Assembly: GCA_020832465.1 (NCBI GenBank)
Contig: JAFIER010000079.1
Span: 1-39,120, forward strand
Direction: 5' to 3'
Source of the DNA: Bernardetiaceae bacterium
GTDB taxonomy: Bacteria > Bacteroidota > Bacteroidia > Cytophagales > Bernardetiaceae
DNA: 39,120 nt
Each line of letters opens with the position of its first letter. Within the stretch, counting starts at the first letter, position 1. This document shows, piece after piece, positions 8,011 to 16,227 of the stretch. Both the position numbers and the translations under genes were made by a program. Under the pieces are notes generated by a model. The model was given only the letters and a program-made list of their open reading frames with translations, was not told the origin of the DNA and did no database searches.

Positions 8011-8111
8011 TACATTTTTCATACTACTATACATTCGCCAGCAAGAAATAACATTGCTAAGCCCATTTTTCTATAATGCTATGGAAAAATGTATAGTAGT
8101 ATTACATTTTT
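8011..8111. mobile_element. MITE-like palindromic element with flanking direct repeats
   Basis: Perfect 15-bp inverted arms, ATACTACTATACATT (8021-8035) and its complement (8088-8102), are flanked by the 9-bp direct repeat TACATTTTT (8011-8019 and 8103-8111), which looks like a target-site duplication. The interior holds a degenerate AGAAATAACATT hairpin. Related left ends (CTACTATACATTCG) recur at 12258 and, more diverged, at 9520 and 16775. There is no transposase nearby. Confidence 0.5.
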
Positions 8112-8229
8112 TAATAAAAATGCGACTGCACCACTCTTCTGTAGATTTCAGTGCAACTATTAGGGGCTAAAATGATCTTACTACTCCACGCCTAAGTTTT
8201 TTGCCCCGTGCTTATGTAAGCTCGTCCCC

Positions 8230-8283
8230 AATATACAAAACATTAACCGATAAGCCAAAAATTGCTTGTTAATGCTGTATATT
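8230..8283. repeat. Inverted repeat downstream of the TerC-type gene
   Basis: AATATACAAAACATTAAC (8230-8247) is largely complementary to GTTAATGCTGTATATT (8268-8283), giving an interrupted stem with a 20-nt loop. It may terminate transcription of the gene ending at 8378, but no T-tract follows. Confidence 0.4.
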
Positions 8284-8377
8284 TAGGCACTGAAGCTAAA
8301 GCACTAATAACACCTAAAATGGGGCATAAGTTTGCAAAAAGTAAGGTAAAGAAGCTTAGCAGAAGGTTTTTTAAGCC

Positions 8378-9466
8378 TTAGTTATTTGATTCATCAGGAA
8401 GGATTTTGTTTTGCTCTTCGTCTTTTTTTGGAAAAACTAAGGATAATACAATGCTTACTGTCAATATGCCTAAAATTACAAAAAGCGAGTAGTGAGACTT
8501 AAAACCAATGCTAAATAGCCAACTATGGAATATCATTTTGAAGCCTATAAAAACAAGCAAAAAGGAAAGTCCGACTTTTAGAAAACGAAAAAGGTGCATC
8601 ACGCGCGCTAAGAAAAAGAACATAGACCGCAAGCCCATAATCGCAAAAATATTCGAAAAGAAAACAATATAAGGGTCAATAGTAACCGAAAAAACAGCGG
8701 GTATGGAATCTACGGCAAAAATCAAATCTGTAAATTCTATAATCAAAACAACTACAAAAAGAGGCGTAAGCATAAAGCGTCCGTTTCTCATAATAAAAAA
8801 GTTTTCGCCTACATAACGAGGGAAAACAGCAAAATAACGAGAAACTAAGCGTACTACGGGGTGTGATTCTGTATTGATACTTTCCTCATCATTATCAAAA
8901 AGCATCTTAACCCCTGAAAAAAGAAGAAATGCACCAAAAATATAAATAACCCAATCAAAACTTTGCACTAATGCCGAGCCAAGGAAAATAAAAATAAAAC
9001 GCATAACAACTGCGCCAAGAATCCCCCATAGAAGTACTGTTTTGTAATACTTCTCGGGTACGGAAAAGGAGGTAAAAATCAGAATAATGACAAAAATATT
9101 ATCTACAGAGAGCGAGTATTCTATCAAATAACCTGTAATAAATTCTAATGCCATATTTTGACGGTAGCTATGCAGGCTCTCTTCAAAATTTTTAGGATTA
9201 AAAACAACTGAATCTTTATCGTCTAAGTAGAGATTGGCAACCTCAAGTAACCTTTCATAGCTATCAATACCGTGGATATGATGCCCGTGGTATAAAATAA
9301 CAAAATACAGACAAATAGCCAAACTTACCCATACACCACTCCAAATAGCAGCTTCTTTGAAAGAAACGATATGCTTTTTTTTGCTAAACACGCCTAAATC
9401 AATGGCGAGCATTAAAAAAATAAAGCAAAGAAAACCCGTAAAAAATAGTATTTCGTTTAAGCCCAT
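8378..9466 (-). CDS. TerC/Alx-family integral membrane protein
   Basis: The 362-residue protein of about nine hydrophobic helices carries the two TerC signature acidic motifs, EYSLSVDN (116-123) and EFTDLIFAVDSIPA (244-257), whose aspartates and glutamates are thought to handle metal ions. Members include tellurite-resistance TerC and Alx, linked to manganese export. It is longer than E. coli Alx because of a 40-residue loop after the second helix that holds a histidine cluster (H60, H62, H63, H65) and acidic residues, which might bind metal. I saw no yybP-ykoY riboswitch in its leader. It stands alone, with non-coding repeats on both sides. Confidence 0.92.
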   Translation of the reverse strand: MGLNEILFFTGFLCFIFLMLAIDLGVFSKKKHIVSFKEAAIWSGVWVSLAICLYFVILYHGHHIHGIDSYERLLEVANLYLDDKDSVVFNPKNFEESLHSYRQNMALEFITGYLIEYSLSVDNIFVIILIFTSFSVPEKYYKTVLLWGILGAVVMRFIFIFLGSALVQSFDWVIYIFGAFLLFSGVKMLFDNDEESINTESHPVVRLVSRYFAVFPRYVGENFFIMRNGRFMLTPLFVVVLIIEFTDLIFAVDSIPAVFSVTIDPYIVFFSNIFAIMGLRSMFFFLARVMHLFRFLKVGLSFLLVFIGFKMIFHSWLFSIGFKSHYSLFVILGILTVSIVLSLVFPKKDEEQNKILPDESNN

Positions 9467-10029
9467 AAAAGGAGTTAGAAAATGAGTATATGTTGATTGA
9501 TTTAGTTATTTGAGACTATACTACTATGACATTCGCAAAAATAACATTTCTCAAAGAAATTCTCAAAGATGTGTTATTTCTGGAGGGAAAAACTGTATGC
9601 CTACTGCCCGTATCTATTTTTATAGAAATTTATTTATGTTGTGTACATTTCATATTGAGTCGTGTTAGCATAATCAATGTGTATAGAGCGTGCTACACTC
9701 GCCGTGTTTGCTGTCCGCACCGAACACCCAATCTGTGTTTTGACATGCACTTGTGGCATCAATAACAGACGTTATCACGTTTGATAGATAATAGCACTAA
9801 CATTTCTCTGGGGAACGTTTAGTTTTCCTATCTAATACAGTTTTGTTGTACGGAAATTGGTCTTATAAAGTTATGTTAGTACTGCAAAATAATAGTATTA
9901 CTTGCCATTATTTTTTATGGCTTTTGTAAAGCTACGTAAATATTTAATTTTTTTTCCAAAAAAACGAAATATTTCGAGATTTTATTTAATTTTTATGTTG
10001 TTTATCTCACAATAAACAGTCATTTTCAG
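9467..10029. other. Non-coding region between the TerC gene and ald
   Basis: No gene is supported. It holds a hairpin-family copy (9537-9581), a weak copy at about 9795-9822, and a GC-richer stretch at 9690-9715 whose CGCCGTGTTTG text recurs near 35550. The last 100 bases are AT-rich and lead into the ald promoter. Confidence 0.45.
9537..9581. repeat. Hairpin of the AATAACATTTCT family with a duplicated centre
   Basis: AAAATAACATTTCT is followed by two near-copies of TCTCAAAGA and then TGTTATTTCTG, so the loop appears to have been duplicated. The text CTATACTACTATGACATTCG just upstream (9516-9535) resembles the arm of the 8011-8111 element. Confidence 0.55.
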
Positions 10030-10037
10030 TATCTTTG
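10030..10037 (+). promoter_or_regulatory. -7 element of ald
   Basis: TATCTTTG fits TAnnTTTG, 36 nt before the ATG at 10073. No clear -33 TTTG lies at the usual distance. Confidence 0.55.
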
Positions 10038-10072
10038 TACATCAATAATCACACAACAAAACCATAACGACC

Positions 10073-11200
10073 ATGATCATTGGAGTTCCGATAGAAATCA
10101 AAAATAACGAAAATCGCGTAGCGATGGTACCCGCTGGTGTAGCGGAATTATCTGCTTTAGGGCATGAGGTCTATGTACAGCATAATGCGGGCGTAGGTAG
10201 CGGTTTTTCTGACGAGCAATACGAACAAGCCGGTGCAAAAATATTGCCTACTATTGAAGACGTATATGCTAAAGCAGAGATGATTGTAAAAGTAAAAGAA
10301 CCGATTGAAGCCGAGTATGACCTTATTCGTGAAAATCAGTTAGTATTTACTTATTTTCATTTTGCTTCTTCTGAGCCACTTACGCATGCCATGATTAAGA
10401 GTAAATCTATATGCTTGGCTTACGAGACGGTTGAAAAAACAGACCGTAGCCTACCGCTTTTGATACCGATGTCAGAGGTAGCAGGTCGTATGGCTATTCA
10501 GCAAGGTGCAAAGTACTTAGAAAAGCCTTCACAGGGTCGTGGCATTCTACTCGGTGGCGTACCTGGTGTAAAGCCCGCTAATGTACTTGTTTTGGGTGGC
10601 GGCATTGTCGGTATGCAATCTGCTAAAATGGCAGCGGGCTTAGGCGCTAATGTTACGATTATGGATTTGAGCCTTCCGCGCTTGCGCTACCTCGATGATA
10701 TTATGCCTGCTAATGTTACGACTATGATGTCTAATCACTACAATATTTTAGAAGCGATTAGTTATTCTGACCTCATTGTCGGTGCTGTGCTTATTCCTGG
10801 TGCAAAAGCTCCTCGTCTTATCACTCGTGAAATGTTACCACTTATGCAACCCGGTACTGTACTTGTCGATGTAGCCGTAGATCAAGGTGGCTGTTTCGAG
10901 ACTACAAAACCTACAACACACCAAGACCCTATCTATATCATTGATAATGTGGTACATTACAGCGTTGCCAATATGCCAGGGGCAGTGCCTTATACCTCTA
11001 CAGTTGCTCTTACAAATGCTACATTACCTTATGTTATTGAACTTGCCAACAACAATTGGGTAAAAGCTTGCCAAAATAGCCGTGAACTGCGCCTCGGACT
11101 CAATATTGTCAAAGGAGATGTTGTTTATAAAGGCGTAGCAGATGCTTTTGATTTGGAATATATCCCTGTAGAAAGCGTGCTTGAGAGTGCGTTAGTATAA
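10073..11200 (+). CDS. ald: Alanine dehydrogenase
   Basis: It interconverts L-alanine and pyruvate plus ammonia with NAD. The 375 residues match the family length, and residues known from characterised enzymes are in register: R15 and K75 (substrate), H96 (in FTYFHFA) and D270 (in VDVAVDQGG). The nucleotide-binding GGGIVG lies at 175-180 with D198 at the end of the second strand. It is monocistronic, with a TAnnTTTG promoter upstream and a long perfect hairpin directly downstream that it shares with the convergent TonB-C gene. Confidence 0.97.
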   Translation: MIIGVPIEIKNNENRVAMVPAGVAELSALGHEVYVQHNAGVGSGFSDEQYEQAGAKILPTIEDVYAKAEMIVKVKEPIEAEYDLIRENQLVFTYFHFASSEPLTHAMIKSKSICLAYETVEKTDRSLPLLIPMSEVAGRMAIQQGAKYLEKPSQGRGILLGGVPGVKPANVLVLGGGIVGMQSAKMAAGLGANVTIMDLSLPRLRYLDDIMPANVTTMMSNHYNILEAISYSDLIVGAVLIPGAKAPRLITREMLPLMQPGTVLVDVAVDQGGCFETTKPTTHQDPIYIIDNVVHYSVANMPGAVPYTSTVALTNATLPYVIELANNNWVKACQNSRELRLGLNIVKGDVVYKGVADAFDLEYIPVESVLESALV

Positions 11201-11220
11201 GTCAAATCATGACAATAATC

Positions 11221-11273
11221 AAAGCATAAAAAAACTAACAGTTCTTGAAGAACTGTTAGTTTTTTTATGCTTT
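11221..11273. terminator. Bidirectional terminator hairpin between ald and the TonB-C gene
   Basis: Two perfect 26-bp arms (11221-11246 and 11248-11273) meet at a single central base. The middle holds the family core ACTAACAGTTCTT/AAGAACTGTTAGT, flanked by an A-run on one side and a T-run on the other, so it can end transcripts from both convergent genes. Confidence 0.85.
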
Positions 11274-11278
11274 TTGAT

Positions 11279-11923
11279 CTACTGCTCTTCGAGCCTAAAT
11301 GTAATAGGCACACGCATACGTTGCCGTACATTTTCACCTCTATGCTTGGCGGGTTTCCAAGCAGGTGCGTTATTGATTACACGCACGGCTTCTTCATCAC
11401 AGCCTGCGCCTACGCCTTTCATGACTTCGGCATTCGTGAGTTTACCATCTTTTTCTACGACAAAGCTCAAGATTACCTTTCCTTGTATTTTATTTTGACG
11501 AGCCTGCTCGGGGTATTTTACCTCTTTGGATACATATTCATAAAAAGCTTCCATACCTCCGATAGGTGTAGCATTTTGCTCTACCAGCTCAAAAACTTCA
11601 CCTAAGTCTTCCTTAGGCTTTTCAGTTACTTTGGGCTTTTTATTGGCATCATCATTAGGTTGATTCGTTTCTATGGGCTTGGTCTCGGTGGGGGTTGCTT
11701 GAGCTGGTTTTTGATCGTCTTGAGTCTCTTCGGTGGCTACCACTTGTACCTCTTCGGGTTCGTTTGGCTCTTCCGTATTTTCAACGGCATTACTTTCGGT
11801 TACTTGTTCTTCTACCTGTTCTTCCTCTTCGAGAGGCTGTTTTTGCTCTTGCGAATCGCTACAAGCTACAAGGCATAGGCTGAAAGCCAAGCCGAGTGCG
11901 ATTTTGGTTATGTAATTACTCAT
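11279..11923 (-). CDS. Lipoprotein with a TonB C-terminal domain
   Basis: The 214-residue protein begins with a lipoprotein signal ending LCLVAC (Cys21), so it should be lipid-anchored. It continues with an acidic, proline- and threonine-rich linker (about 22-125) and ends with a TonB_C domain (about 128-214) showing GGMEAFYEYVSKEVKYPEQA, GKVILSFVVEKDG and the family ending PITFRLEE. Classical TonB is held in the inner membrane by a helix and works with ExbBD. Here the anchor is a lipid, and no exbBD is near, so it may be a periplasmic adaptor or an envelope-stress protein. It is convergent with ald. Confidence 0.88.
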   Translation of the reverse strand: MSNYITKIALGLAFSLCLVACSDSQEQKQPLEEEEQVEEQVTESNAVENTEEPNEPEEVQVVATEETQDDQKPAQATPTETKPIETNQPNDDANKKPKVTEKPKEDLGEVFELVEQNATPIGGMEAFYEYVSKEVKYPEQARQNKIQGKVILSFVVEKDGKLTNAEVMKGVGAGCDEEAVRVINNAPAWKPAKHRGENVRQRMRVPITFRLEEQ

Positions 11924-12534
11924 ATTTAAAGTCGGTTTTAATAAAAAATGAATGTACTGTTTTCAATCAATTGCAATAAACGTTCAAAATTTGTACTACA
12001 AATTGATACGATTAAATTTTTTAGGTAAAAACCTTTATTTTTTCGCTGAACGTTTATAAAAAAATGATAAACACACGGCAAATATATTACTTTTTTGAAA
12101 AAATAGCTCAAAACTAACATTTATTAGACATTAAAAATTGGCACATTTGATAACTCATGAAACTATCAAACGTGCTTAGCCCTATTTTTTAAGGGCTTTA
12201 TTTATAAAAAACTCAGGTTCTACTAAGATTGCTACGGCTTTTTAGCTCCCACTATCATACTACTATACATTCGTTAGTCAGAAATGACATTTCTTTGAGA
12301 AATGTTATTTCTGAGCTCATTTTTCCATATAAAGTTTAGAAGAACCAAAATTCATAGCGATGCAAAAAAAGTAGTGATTTAGAAATAATATTTATAGGCT
12401 CTTTGGTTTGCCCTATTTGTACATTTAGTAAGCAGAATCGCAATTTTTAGGTTATCCATACAGTAAGTTGTACAACAGATACTTAACAGATTCAAACAAA
12501 AAATTTAAACAAAAGCCTAAGTTTTTTATTTTTG
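11924..12534. other. AT-rich non-coding region
   Basis: No gene is supported. The stretch holds one composite repeat at 12258-12330. The ATG frame that opens at 12468 overlaps the promoter of the next gene and is not used. Confidence 0.45.
12258..12330. repeat. Composite repeat: MITE-like left arm plus hairpin
   Basis: The text CATACTACTATACATTCG matches the left arm of the 8011-8111 element. Next comes a 35-nt hairpin (12279-12313; CAGAAATGACATTTCT paired with AGAAATGTTATTTCTG with one G-T pair), then the CATTTTTCCATA remnant. The right arm is lost. Confidence 0.6.
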
Positions 12535-12542
12535 TATCTTTG
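12535..12542 (+). promoter_or_regulatory. -7 element of the GHMP kinase gene
   Basis: TATCTTTG lies 30 nt before the ATG at 12573. It falls inside the longer open frame that begins at 12468, which argues for the downstream start. Confidence 0.6.
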
Positions 12543-12572
12543 CTCAATTATTTTTTACAAATCAAAAAAAAA

Positions 12573-13520
12573 ATGCCTGGATGTCCATATTTCAATTCTA
12601 AAATCCTGCTTTTTGGGGAATATAGCATAATTCAAAACGCTATGGGGCTTGCCGTGCCTTATGATTTATTTCAAGGTCGTTTGGTTTTTAGACCGATTAC
12701 GCAAGTATCTTCAAAAATTATTCAATCTAATCGGGAAATAAGTGCTTTTGCTTCTTATTTGCGCAATACTTTTCCTCATGAGGGCAGTGCCTTAGATTTT
12801 GATTTTACTTCTTTGGATTTTGATCTTTCACAGGGTTTGTTTTTCGAGTCCACGATTCCTCAGGGTTTTGGTGTAGGTAGCTCAGGCGCACTTACAGCAA
12901 GTCTTTATTATCGTTATGCCAAAAACAAAGTACGCATCAACGGTACAGCGCCTTCACAGGAGGAGATTTTGGCACTCAAAAAAGATTTTGCATTGATGGA
13001 ATCTCATTTTCACGGTTCAAGCTCTGGCTTCGACCCTTTAATTTGCTACCTCAATAAGCCTTTACTTATTCGCTCAAAACACGCTATTGAAGCAAGAGAT
13101 ATTCCGCATTTCTCGGGCGATAAAGGCGCACTTTTTTTGCTTAATACGGGCAGGCCACGACGCACCGAGCCACTTGTCAATCTTTTTTTAGAAAAATGTC
13201 AAAATAAAGATTTTGATAGCCTTTGCCGAGAAAAACTTGTAGCTTGTAATGACAATTGCATTCAAGCCTTTTTAGAAAACGATATTGATGCCCTTTTTGA
13301 AAATGTTTCGGCACTCTCTCGCTTTCAATACGAACATTTCAAACCCATGATACCCTCTCTTTTTCAAGATTTATGGGCAAAAGGATTAAGAGATGAAGAC
13401 TATTTTTTAAAACTATGTGGTGCAGGCGGTGGTGGGTTTATATTGGGTTTTACACGCAATTTTGAAAAAGTAAAACCTATTTTTAATACCCATCAAGTTC
13501 GGGTTGTATATACTTGCTAA
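12573..13520 (+). CDS. GHMP kinase, mevalonate-kinase-like
   Basis: It probably phosphorylates mevalonate for isoprenoid synthesis. From the ATG at 12573 the 315 residues begin MPGCPYFNSKILLFGEYSII, as in mevalonate kinases (KxLLFGEY). The ATP loop PQGFGVGSSGA is at 96-106, the catalytic-site segment ESHFHGSSSGFD ends at D154, and GAGGGGF is at 283-289. An ATG at 12468 would add a low-complexity N-terminus that includes the promoter, so I reject it. No other mevalonate gene is in the window, so the exact substrate within the GHMP family remains inferred. The gene stands apart from its neighbours. Confidence 0.85.
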   Translation: MPGCPYFNSKILLFGEYSIIQNAMGLAVPYDLFQGRLVFRPITQVSSKIIQSNREISAFASYLRNTFPHEGSALDFDFTSLDFDLSQGLFFESTIPQGFGVGSSGALTASLYYRYAKNKVRINGTAPSQEEILALKKDFALMESHFHGSSSGFDPLICYLNKPLLIRSKHAIEARDIPHFSGDKGALFLLNTGRPRRTEPLVNLFLEKCQNKDFDSLCREKLVACNDNCIQAFLENDIDALFENVSALSRFQYEHFKPMIPSLFQDLWAKGLRDEDYFLKLCGAGGGGFILGFTRNFEKVKPIFNTHQVRVVYTC

Positions 13521-13583
13521 ATACAAAAAGCAAGATTGGATATATTTTTGAACGTGAAAGTAGGCTAAAGATTTTATTTTTAT

Positions 13584-13591
13584 TAGATTTG
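13584..13591 (+). promoter_or_regulatory. -7 element almost abutting the start codon
   Basis: TAGATTTG ends 7 nt before the ATG at 13599. If it is the true promoter, the transcript starts at or next to the start codon. Confidence 0.45.
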
Positions 13592-13598
13592 CACTAAT

Positions 13599-14240
13599 AT
13601 GAAAACATTTTACTTTAGCTGGATCAAACGCAAAGCAAGTAGAGGCTTTGCTCTATTGATGTGTATCTGTATGTTTGTATGCGCGGGCTGTCAATCTACT
13701 TCACAGACTTTGCGCATCAAACCAGGTAAACGTATGAAATCCGTTAAGCTTGGGCTATCGCCCAAGCAAATGGCAACAATTATAGGACAGCCAGTAGCTG
13801 TACGACAACCCAAAGATGTAGTTGAAAACTATCTTATGCTCGATATAAATCCTGATACGCGCCTGCTCATGCATAGCGAATTTGATAAGCAAATGGAGTA
13901 TTCACCTTTGAACAACCGCAAAGATTATCCCGTTTTTACCGTATATTACAAAAACGATAAAGCCGTTTATATTATTTTTTCAAGCTATATTTACCCTTTG
14001 CACCGCCTTGAAAATATTTATATCAAAAAACACATGGCTTTTGGCAATATAGCAACCCTATTGAACGCTATAGGAGAGAATTACGAGTACGCCCCCATCA
14101 ATAACTATGACGGCGAATATCTTTATTTGCAAAAAGGTATTTCGCTTATCTCAGAAAACGACCTCGTAAGAGCCATACATCTATACAGACCACTCAAAAA
14201 AAATGAAGCAATAGAATTTATGAAGCTAAGAAGGCAGTGA
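13599..14240 (+). CDS. Putative lipoprotein, possibly BamE/SmpA-like
   Basis: The 213 residues begin with a charged n-region and a hydrophobic core ending CAGC (Cys31), a lipoprotein signal. The mature part has segments LGLSPKQMATIIGQP (about 52-66) and MAFGNIATLLNAIGENYEYA (about 146-165), which resemble the helix-turn of BamE/SmpA-type small lipoproteins; this is inference from pattern. Tyrosine-rich strands follow. No partner genes are adjacent. The function is unknown. Confidence 0.78.
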   Translation: MKTFYFSWIKRKASRGFALLMCICMFVCAGCQSTSQTLRIKPGKRMKSVKLGLSPKQMATIIGQPVAVRQPKDVVENYLMLDINPDTRLLMHSEFDKQMEYSPLNNRKDYPVFTVYYKNDKAVYIIFSSYIYPLHRLENIYIKKHMAFGNIATLLNAIGENYEYAPINNYDGEYLYLQKGISLISENDLVRAIHLYRPLKKNEAIEFMKLRRQ

Positions 14241-14341
14241 TTTTGATGTTATTTTATTGAATTTCAGAACAAAAATTTAGCTTTTTACAAAAATTTATGT
14301 AAATTTACTTGCTAAAAAACTGCTAAAAATATATCCCTCTT

Positions 14342-15826
14342 ATGCGCACAAAAAGAAAACAGAATTATACGACATGGCTGCTGCTTAGTTTGCTTTGCCT
14401 TACTTATACCATGCAGGGTTGCATTCCTATAGAAGACCGCTTCCCCCCCAATATCGGTACGCTAAATATCAGCGATAGCTACAATTGGGGCGATACGCTC
14501 GAGCTTGCAACCGTACTTACCGATAACTCCAGCCTTGCAAGTGCATTGATTACGATCAAAGCCCAAAGCGAAGAAGGAAACAGCTGGAGAGTCAATCATC
14601 AAATTCCACTCGAAGGAAGACGATTTGATTTGAATTACAGCATTGTCATACCCATGAGAACTATTTTGGGGCAGTATGTCCTAGAGCTTGAGGTTGTTGA
14701 CGGCGGAGGAAACGTATCTCGAAAAGAAGCAAAATTTACGATAGGAAGCGATGTACGCGCACCGCGCTTCGAAAATCTTTTTATTAGCAACCTCCCTCGC
14801 CGCCCCAATGCAGATAACCAAAGCTATTTAGGCTGTCGTTTAGATGCACTAAGCATAGTAGGCGAAGTAATTGACTCGAATGGAATAGTACGCCTTACGG
14901 CAAAACTCGGCAATCTACCCGAAGTTTTACGCCTTTTTGAGCCTGCCGAGACGTTCATAAATTTAGAAGGCATTTTCGATGGTGCATTGCGCATTCCCAA
15001 TAATATTGCCAATGGTACAGACATACCGCTGATTTTACGTGCAGTGGATAGAGATGGCAATGAGGGCAGTCAAACCCTAATTATTCGTGTAGAATGTGAT
15101 GATGAAGCACCTCAAATACGCATTATACGCACCTCGCCCCCACTGAATGAAGACCGCGAAGTGCGTATAGTACAAGGTGGAAAATTTAGCCTTTTAGAAA
15201 CCGAAATTTCTGATAATCAATTTTTAGATAGGCTTTTTATTCGCTTTGGCAGAGACAATGAAGCCTTAGAGGAAATCTTAAACCTCGAGCTTAATACCTC
15301 TGAAACCGTAAACCTCGAGGAGCTACTCGGCGAGCCTTTTAGTATTACAATTCCCGAAGAGGCACGTCCTGGTGATGTATATATCCTGAGCTTAAGGGCA
15401 AGGGATAGCGCTCAAAATGTATCGAGCGCGCAGCGCATTCGCATCAATGTAATGCCAGACCTGCCCCCTGTTATTTTGATTTCTAATTTGCTAATCAATG
15501 GCCAGGAACGAACCTATGTACCAGAACAAGTAAAGCCTCTTTCGCCTAACTCGAGCGTGCGCATCGAAGGCAAAATTGAAGAAGATGTATCTTTTGAGTA
15601 CATTCGTATCGCTTGGGGGCGCAGGGGTGCACTCGCAGATGTCGTTAATCTGAATGAAGCTGATTTAGAAGGCAAAACTCCCTTTAACTTGGCCGACCCA
15701 GCAAGTCAGAATGTGTTTAGAGTACCACAAGATGCTACTGCTGGGCAAATCTATGAATTGCAAATAAAAGCTAAGGATTTGCGTAATCCCGAAGTCTCGA
15801 AAACCCTGCTTTTTAGGGTAGAATAA
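14342..15826 (+). CDS. Large lipoprotein of tandem Ig-like (DUF4625-like) domains
   Basis: The 494-residue protein has a lipoprotein signal ending TMQGC (Cys27). The rest divides into about four beta-rich repeats of 100-120 residues, each opening with a PP or AP motif followed by strand text: PPNIGTLNIS (35), RAPRFENLFIS (about 138), EAPQIRIIRTS (about 254) and LPPVILISNLL (about 374). Each carries a D-N/D-x-L/F-x-x-x-x-I strand pair. This is the layout of cell-surface Ig/cadherin-like proteins (DUF4625 group) in Bacteroidota. It is probably surface-exposed and structural or adhesive; no ligand is suggested. A 23-bp perfect hairpin follows 50 nt after the stop. Confidence 0.8.
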   Translation: MRTKRKQNYTTWLLLSLLCLTYTMQGCIPIEDRFPPNIGTLNISDSYNWGDTLELATVLTDNSSLASALITIKAQSEEGNSWRVNHQIPLEGRRFDLNYSIVIPMRTILGQYVLELEVVDGGGNVSRKEAKFTIGSDVRAPRFENLFISNLPRRPNADNQSYLGCRLDALSIVGEVIDSNGIVRLTAKLGNLPEVLRLFEPAETFINLEGIFDGALRIPNNIANGTDIPLILRAVDRDGNEGSQTLIIRVECDDEAPQIRIIRTSPPLNEDREVRIVQGGKFSLLETEISDNQFLDRLFIRFGRDNEALEEILNLELNTSETVNLEELLGEPFSITIPEEARPGDVYILSLRARDSAQNVSSAQRIRINVMPDLPPVILISNLLINGQERTYVPEQVKPLSPNSSVRIEGKIEEDVSFEYIRIAWGRRGALADVVNLNEADLEGKTPFNLADPASQNVFRVPQDATAGQIYELQIKAKDLRNPEVSKTLLFRVE

Positions 15827-15875
15827 ATAAATTTGAAACCGACCTTTGGCTGCCTTGTTGGATAAACGAATAAGT

Positions 15876-15925
15876 AATAGCAAAAAAATAACATTTCTTT
15901 TGAGAAATGTTATTTTTTTGCTATT
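15876..15925. terminator. Perfect 23-bp hairpin, terminator-like
   Basis: Arms 15876-15898 and 15903-15925 are fully complementary around TTTG. The core is ATAACATTTCT/AGAAATGTTAT and the outer part is GC-poor with A and T runs, so it can act as a terminator in both directions. It follows the 494-residue lipoprotein gene. Confidence 0.75.
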
Positions 15926-15929
15926 ATTG

Positions 15930-15937
15930 TAACTTTG
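15930..15937 (+). promoter_or_regulatory. -7 element for the 29-residue peptide gene
   Basis: TAACTTTG fits TAnnTTTG. It lies just after the hairpin and gives a leader of about 60 nt to the ATG at 16003. Confidence 0.4.
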
Positions 15938-16002
15938 ATAAAGCACAAAACTTTTCAATATTAAGATTCGATACTATCCAAAAACACTCTAAATAAATAA
16001 CG

Positions 16003-16092
16003 ATGTTAAAGAAATTCTTTCGCAAAACACTAGGCATTATAGCACTTTTAATTATGATTTGGGCTGTTATGCGTATAGCCAAATGGATTTAG
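16003..16092 (+). CDS. Small single-helix membrane peptide (29 residues)
   Basis: The peptide begins MLKKFFRKTLGIIALL and ends RIAKWI. A basic start (K3, K4, R7, K8) is followed by a hydrophobic stretch of about 14-15 residues (GIIALLIMIWAVM) and basic residues, as in small membrane proteins that bind or tune larger complexes. A TAnnTTTG box lies upstream and a hairpin downstream, so it has its own transcription unit. It has no relatives that I recognise and could also be a chance frame. Confidence 0.45.
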   Translation: MLKKFFRKTLGIIALLIMIWAVMRIAKWI

Positions 16093-16152
16093 ATAAAAAG
16101 ACAGGATCGCTTAGGTTTTAAGCACCAGACTTAATAGCTATTTCTGGGAGTA

Positions 16153-16190
16153 GTAAGGAATGACTTTTTACAAAAAAAATCATTTCTTAC
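16153..16190. terminator. Hairpin between the small peptide gene and the GerW-family gene
   Basis: GTAAGGAATGA (16153-16163) pairs with TCATTTCTTAC (16180-16190) with one G-T pair; the loop contains T and A runs. It suits a terminator for convergent genes. Confidence 0.55.
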
Positions 16191-16227
16191 TCCGACTATT
16201 ATTTCTAATGCATTAGCCTGATAATGA

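Noticed and set aside
9467-9600. yybP-ykoY type manganese riboswitch upstream of the TerC-family gene
   Set aside because: I could not find the conserved paired loops; the region is explained by a hairpin repeat.
12468-12572. N-terminal extension of the GHMP kinase
   Set aside because: It contains the TATCTTTG promoter box and lacks family similarity; the conserved protein starts at 12573.
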